From the NCBI RefSeq assembly GCF_036227225.1, contig NZ_CP109444.1, positions 3,329,501-3,393,500 on the forward strand: DNA of 64,000 nucleotides, given 5' to 3'. Shown here piece by piece: positions 62,086-64,000 of this stretch; position 1 is the first letter of the stretch; every line of letters starts with the position of its first letter. The stretch comes from Streptomyces sp. NBC_01478. Its GTDB lineage: Bacteria > Actinomycetota > Actinomycetes > Streptomycetales > Streptomycetaceae. The notes under the pieces were generated by a model. It made no database searches and was not told the DNA's origin. It worked only from the letters and a program-made list of their open reading frames with translations. The translations under genes were made by a program, and so were the position numbers.

Positions 62086-62625
62086 TCACCCGGCGCGGTC
62101 CTCCGGCCGCTCCGGGTCCTGGCGTGGCTGGGGCAGGACCGGCTGGAGGACGAGCATCCGCTCGACCAGGCGCAGGAACATCGCCACGTCGCGTATGAGG
62201 TCGTCGGCGTCCCGGCGGGTCGCCGCGCCCTGGATGCCCGCCTCGGCCCGGGCACGGCGCCGGGCTCCGGAGGCGAACAGGGCGCTCCACTCGGTGAGTT
62301 CGGGTGCTATCTCGGGGAGCACTTCCCAGGCGCTGCGGATACGGCCCCGGCGTCGGCTGGTGGGCTCTGGCTGGACCCGCGCGGCGAGTACCGCGGCGGC
62401 GGTGCGCAGGGCGGCCAAGTGGGCTGTCGCATAGCGCTCGTTCGACGTCTCGAGGATGGCTGCCTCGTCCAGTCCGGCGCGGGCCTGGGCGAGGAGGTCG
62501 AGGGCGGCGGGCGGGGCCGTGGCCCGGCGGAGCACGGGGTGCACATCGCTCGCCGGGCCGGTCAGTGAGGGGGCAGGGCCGGCGGCGCGGCGCCGACGGG
62601 CGGCGGCTGCGGACGGGTGGGCCAT
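62086..62625 (-). CDS. SAV_6107-like HEPN domain protein
   Basis: 179 aa; the all-alpha domain is that of the streptomycete family named after SAV_6107. The disordered N-terminus is Ala/Arg-rich. The helical core has LDLLAQARAGLDEAAIL, SNERYATAHLAALRTA and RIRSAWEVLPEIAPELTEW. Residues R64-Y-A-T-A-H69 form the Rx4H motif that is catalytic in HEPN RNases. ATG at 62625 with AGGAGG six bases upstream. No nucleotidyltransferase partner is encoded next to it. Nearby 61928-62085 is empty. Confidence 0.85.
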   Translation of the reverse strand: MAHPSAAAARRRRAAGPAPSLTGPASDVHPVLRRATAPPAALDLLAQARAGLDEAAILETSNERYATAHLAALRTAAAVLAARVQPEPTSRRRGRIRSAWEVLPEIAPELTEWSALFASGARRRARAEAGIQGAATRRDADDLIRDVAMFLRLVERMLVLQPVLPQPRQDPERPEDRAG

Positions 62626-62728
62626 GACGAACCTCCTGTCGTCGTGTGACGGCACGCCCAGTCAGGTGGTGCCGTATGTGCCCATCGTGAGGTATGGCAC
62701 TGACAATCCGTTCTGACCTGCGCTTTTG

Positions 62729-62776
62729 CTTCGATCGAAGGTTCGCGTTAGTTTTTGCACTGACCAGTCAGTTCAA
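62729..62776. promoter_or_regulatory. Two palindromic operator candidates upstream of the ATPase-Pip operon
   Basis: A perfect 12-bp palindrome CTTCGATCGAAG at 62729-62740 and a 9+9 inverted repeat TTGCACTGA (62755-62763) CCAG TCAGTTCAA (62768-62776) with one mismatch. The second overlaps a possible -35 (TTGCAC) and lies 20 bases before the GTG, as TetR-type operators do. Confidence 0.6.
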
Positions 62777-62796
62777 AAATACGGGATGGGGAAGCC

Positions 62797-63489
62797 GTGG
62801 GTGGGGTCGGTGTCACCACCGAGGACTTCGGGCTCAAGGGGCCGCGCGGCTGGGCGTTCCGGGGAATCTCCCTGGACGCCGGGCCCGGCTCGCTGATCGC
62901 CGTCGAGGGGCCGTCCGGGTCCGGGCGTACGAGCCTGCTGCTCGCGCTCACCGGGCGGATGAAGGCGTCCGAAGGGACCGCCCGCGTGGGCGAGTTCACG
63001 CTGTCGAAGCAGTCGGCGGCCGTACGGCGGGTGAGCGCGCTGGCCAATGTCGCCGGGGTCTCCGACCTCGACCCGGCGCTTACCGTCGGCGAGCATCTGC
63101 GTGAACGGGCGTTGCTGCAACGGCGGTTCGGGGACTCCGTGCGCGCGTTGCTGCGGCCGCGGTCCGAGCGGGCGGTGGAGGCGGGGCTGCGGATCGAGCG
63201 GGCGCTGACCGCCGCCGGTCTCGACCGCGAGGCGCTGCCCAAGGGAGCGCGGACCGCCGTACGGGATCTGGAACGGCCGCAGGAGGTGCGGCTGTCCATC
63301 GCGCTGGCGCTCGTCGGGCGGCCCGCGCTGCTCGGTGTGGACGACGTCGATCTCAAGCTCTCGGATGCCGAACGGGCGGAGATCTGGGGCCTGTTGAGGT
63401 CCCTCGCGGATTCCGGGACGACCGTCGTGGCGGTGTCCGCCGAAGGAACGGAGAAGGCCGATGCACGCGCCACGACTGGCCGCGCTTGA
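62797..63489 (+). CDS. Degenerate ABC-type ATPase partner of a Pip-family protein
   Basis: 230 aa, GTG start. ABC-like layout, but key residues are changed: Walker A reads GPSGSGRTS (R44 instead of Lys), the signature region is ERPQEVRLSIALAL instead of LSGGQ, and Walker B LLGVDDVDL has Asp (D183) instead of the catalytic Glu. The Q-loop is unclear. It overlaps the next gene by 29 bases. Either a low-activity nucleotide-binding partner or a non-hydrolysing scaffold for the membrane protein. Confidence 0.8.
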   Translation: MGGVGVTTEDFGLKGPRGWAFRGISLDAGPGSLIAVEGPSGSGRTSLLLALTGRMKASEGTARVGEFTLSKQSAAVRRVSALANVAGVSDLDPALTVGEHLRERALLQRRFGDSVRALLRPRSERAVEAGLRIERALTAAGLDREALPKGARTAVRDLERPQEVRLSIALALVGRPALLGVDDVDLKLSDAERAEIWGLLRSLADSGTTVVAVSAEGTEKADARATTGRA

Positions 63490-64000
63490 GCTGAGGCGCT
63501 TCGGCAGGGGGAAGCTGCCGCGTGCCGCGCTCGTCGCCCTCCTGCTGCTGCCGCTGCTGTACGGCGCCCTGTACCTGTGGTCCTTCTGGGACCCGTACGG
63601 CCGCCTGGACCGCATCCCCGTGGCGCTCGTCAACGACGACAAAGGGGCCAGTGCCGACGGGAAGAAGGTCACGGCGGGCGACGACATCACTCAAGGGCTG
63701 CGCGACAGCGGGACGTTCGAGTGGCACGAGGTGAGTGCGGCCACCGCGCGGAAGGGCGTCGAGGACGGGACGTACTACTTGTCGTTGACGATGCCGGCCG
63801 ACTTCAGTGAGCGCGTCACCTCCAGTGCGGGCGACTCCCCGGAGACGGGCGCGCTCCAGGTGCGGACGAACGACGCGAACAACTACATCGTCGGGCAGAT
63901 CTCCCGGACGGTGTTCAGCGAGGTGCGGTCGGCCGCGTCCACGAAGGCCTCGCGGACCTTCCTGGACCGGATCTTCGTGTCGTTCTCCGACATCCACGGC
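63461..64000 (+). CDS. YhgE/Pip family membrane protein, N-terminal part (runs off the window)
   Basis: 180 codons are present. N-terminal helix PRAALVALLLLPLLYGALYL and the family signature that follows (WSFWDPYGRLDRIPVALVNDD with continuing GA), then an extracytoplasmic domain GLRDSGTFEWHEVSAATA. YhgE/Pip proteins include phage-infection-protein homologues and ESX-associated EsaA-like proteins. ATG at 63461 lies inside the ATPase gene, indicating coupling. The stop is outside the window. Confidence 0.88.
   Translation, partial: MHAPRLAALELRRFGRGKLPRAALVALLLLPLLYGALYLWSFWDPYGRLDRIPVALVNDDKGASADGKKVTAGDDITQGLRDSGTFEWHEVSAATARKGVEDGTYYLSLTMPADFSERVTSSAGDSPETGALQVRTNDANNYIVGQISRTVFSEVRSAASTKASRTFLDRIFVSFSDIHG

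Noticed and set aside
62764..62767. Reading CTGACCAGTCAG as a perfect palindrome
   Set aside because: Its reverse complement is CTGACTGGTCAG, so only the outer arms match; described instead as an interrupted inverted repeat.

Overview
The window is a piece of an actinobacterial chromosome, almost certainly Streptomyces. The support is very high GC, GTG starts and GTGA/ATGA start-stop overlaps throughout, a type-2 IleRS behind a translational T-box, a DivIVA with a long Pro/Gln/Gly/Met-rich linker beside a complete division and cell-wall cluster, and a gene order that, from memory, follows the S. coelicolor SCO2047-SCO2105 region. No insertion sequence, prophage, CRISPR array, tRNA or rRNA was seen; this is conserved core chromosome with a few variable intergenic repeats.

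Layout. 1-1.1 kb: a truncated MFS transporter and its winged-helix regulator, with a large perfect inverted repeat as probable operator. 1.1-6.9 kb (minus): histidine operon hisD-hisC-hisB-(54-aa membrane protein)-hisH-priA-(Rid protein)-hisF, almost every junction overlapping. 7.1-11.2 kb (plus): a membrane protein with repeat-like sequence, an uncharacterised protein, a Lon-substrate-binding-domain protein and a YbaK-type deacylase. 11.2-16.1 kb: octamer repeats and a dispersed intergenic element, a membrane protein, an ABC exporter pair, a NYN-domain protein and a 54-aa basic protein. 16.2-19.7 kb: dnaE. 19.9-26.4 kb: DUF2252 protein, membrane protein, DsbA-like thioredoxin fold, Tat-exported PhoD phosphatase, a small hydrolase and an MscS channel. 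26.4-27.1 kb: 15 perfect heptamers followed by four ~128-bp imperfect tandem repeats. 27.1-32.7 kb (minus): SDR, Na+/H+ antiporter, GNAT, RluD-type pseudouridine synthase, lspA and a DksA/TraR-type zinc-finger protein with a histone-H1-like tail. 33-36.4 kb: T-box and ileS.

36.6-54.4 kb (minus) is the division and cell-wall cluster, transcribed rsmH-ftsL-ftsI-murE-murF-mraY-murD-ftsW-murG-ftsQ-ftsZ-pgeF-yggS-sepF-yggT-divIVA. It couples peptidoglycan precursor synthesis (MurE/F/D, MraY, MurG), the septal synthase (FtsW/FtsI/FtsL/FtsQ), the Z ring (FtsZ, SepF) and polar growth (DivIVA). ftsZ has its own 277-bp upstream region with candidate sporulation-regulator sites. 54.8-60.4 kb (plus): beta-carbonic anhydrase and a MoxR-DUF58-transglutaminase operon. 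60.5-64 kb: DUF3040 protein, methyltransferase, a SAV_6107-like HEPN protein and the start of a pair made of a degenerate ABC-type ATPase and a YhgE/Pip-type membrane protein, preceded by palindromic operator candidates.

The observations I rate highest are the GxHH (instead of HxGH) signature in IleRS, the Walker-A Lys-to-Arg ATPase coupled to a Pip-family protein, the intact Rx4H motif in the HEPN protein, the conserved-looking microproteins, and the intergenic repeat arrays. I found no gene cluster that I can defend as an entirely undescribed system.
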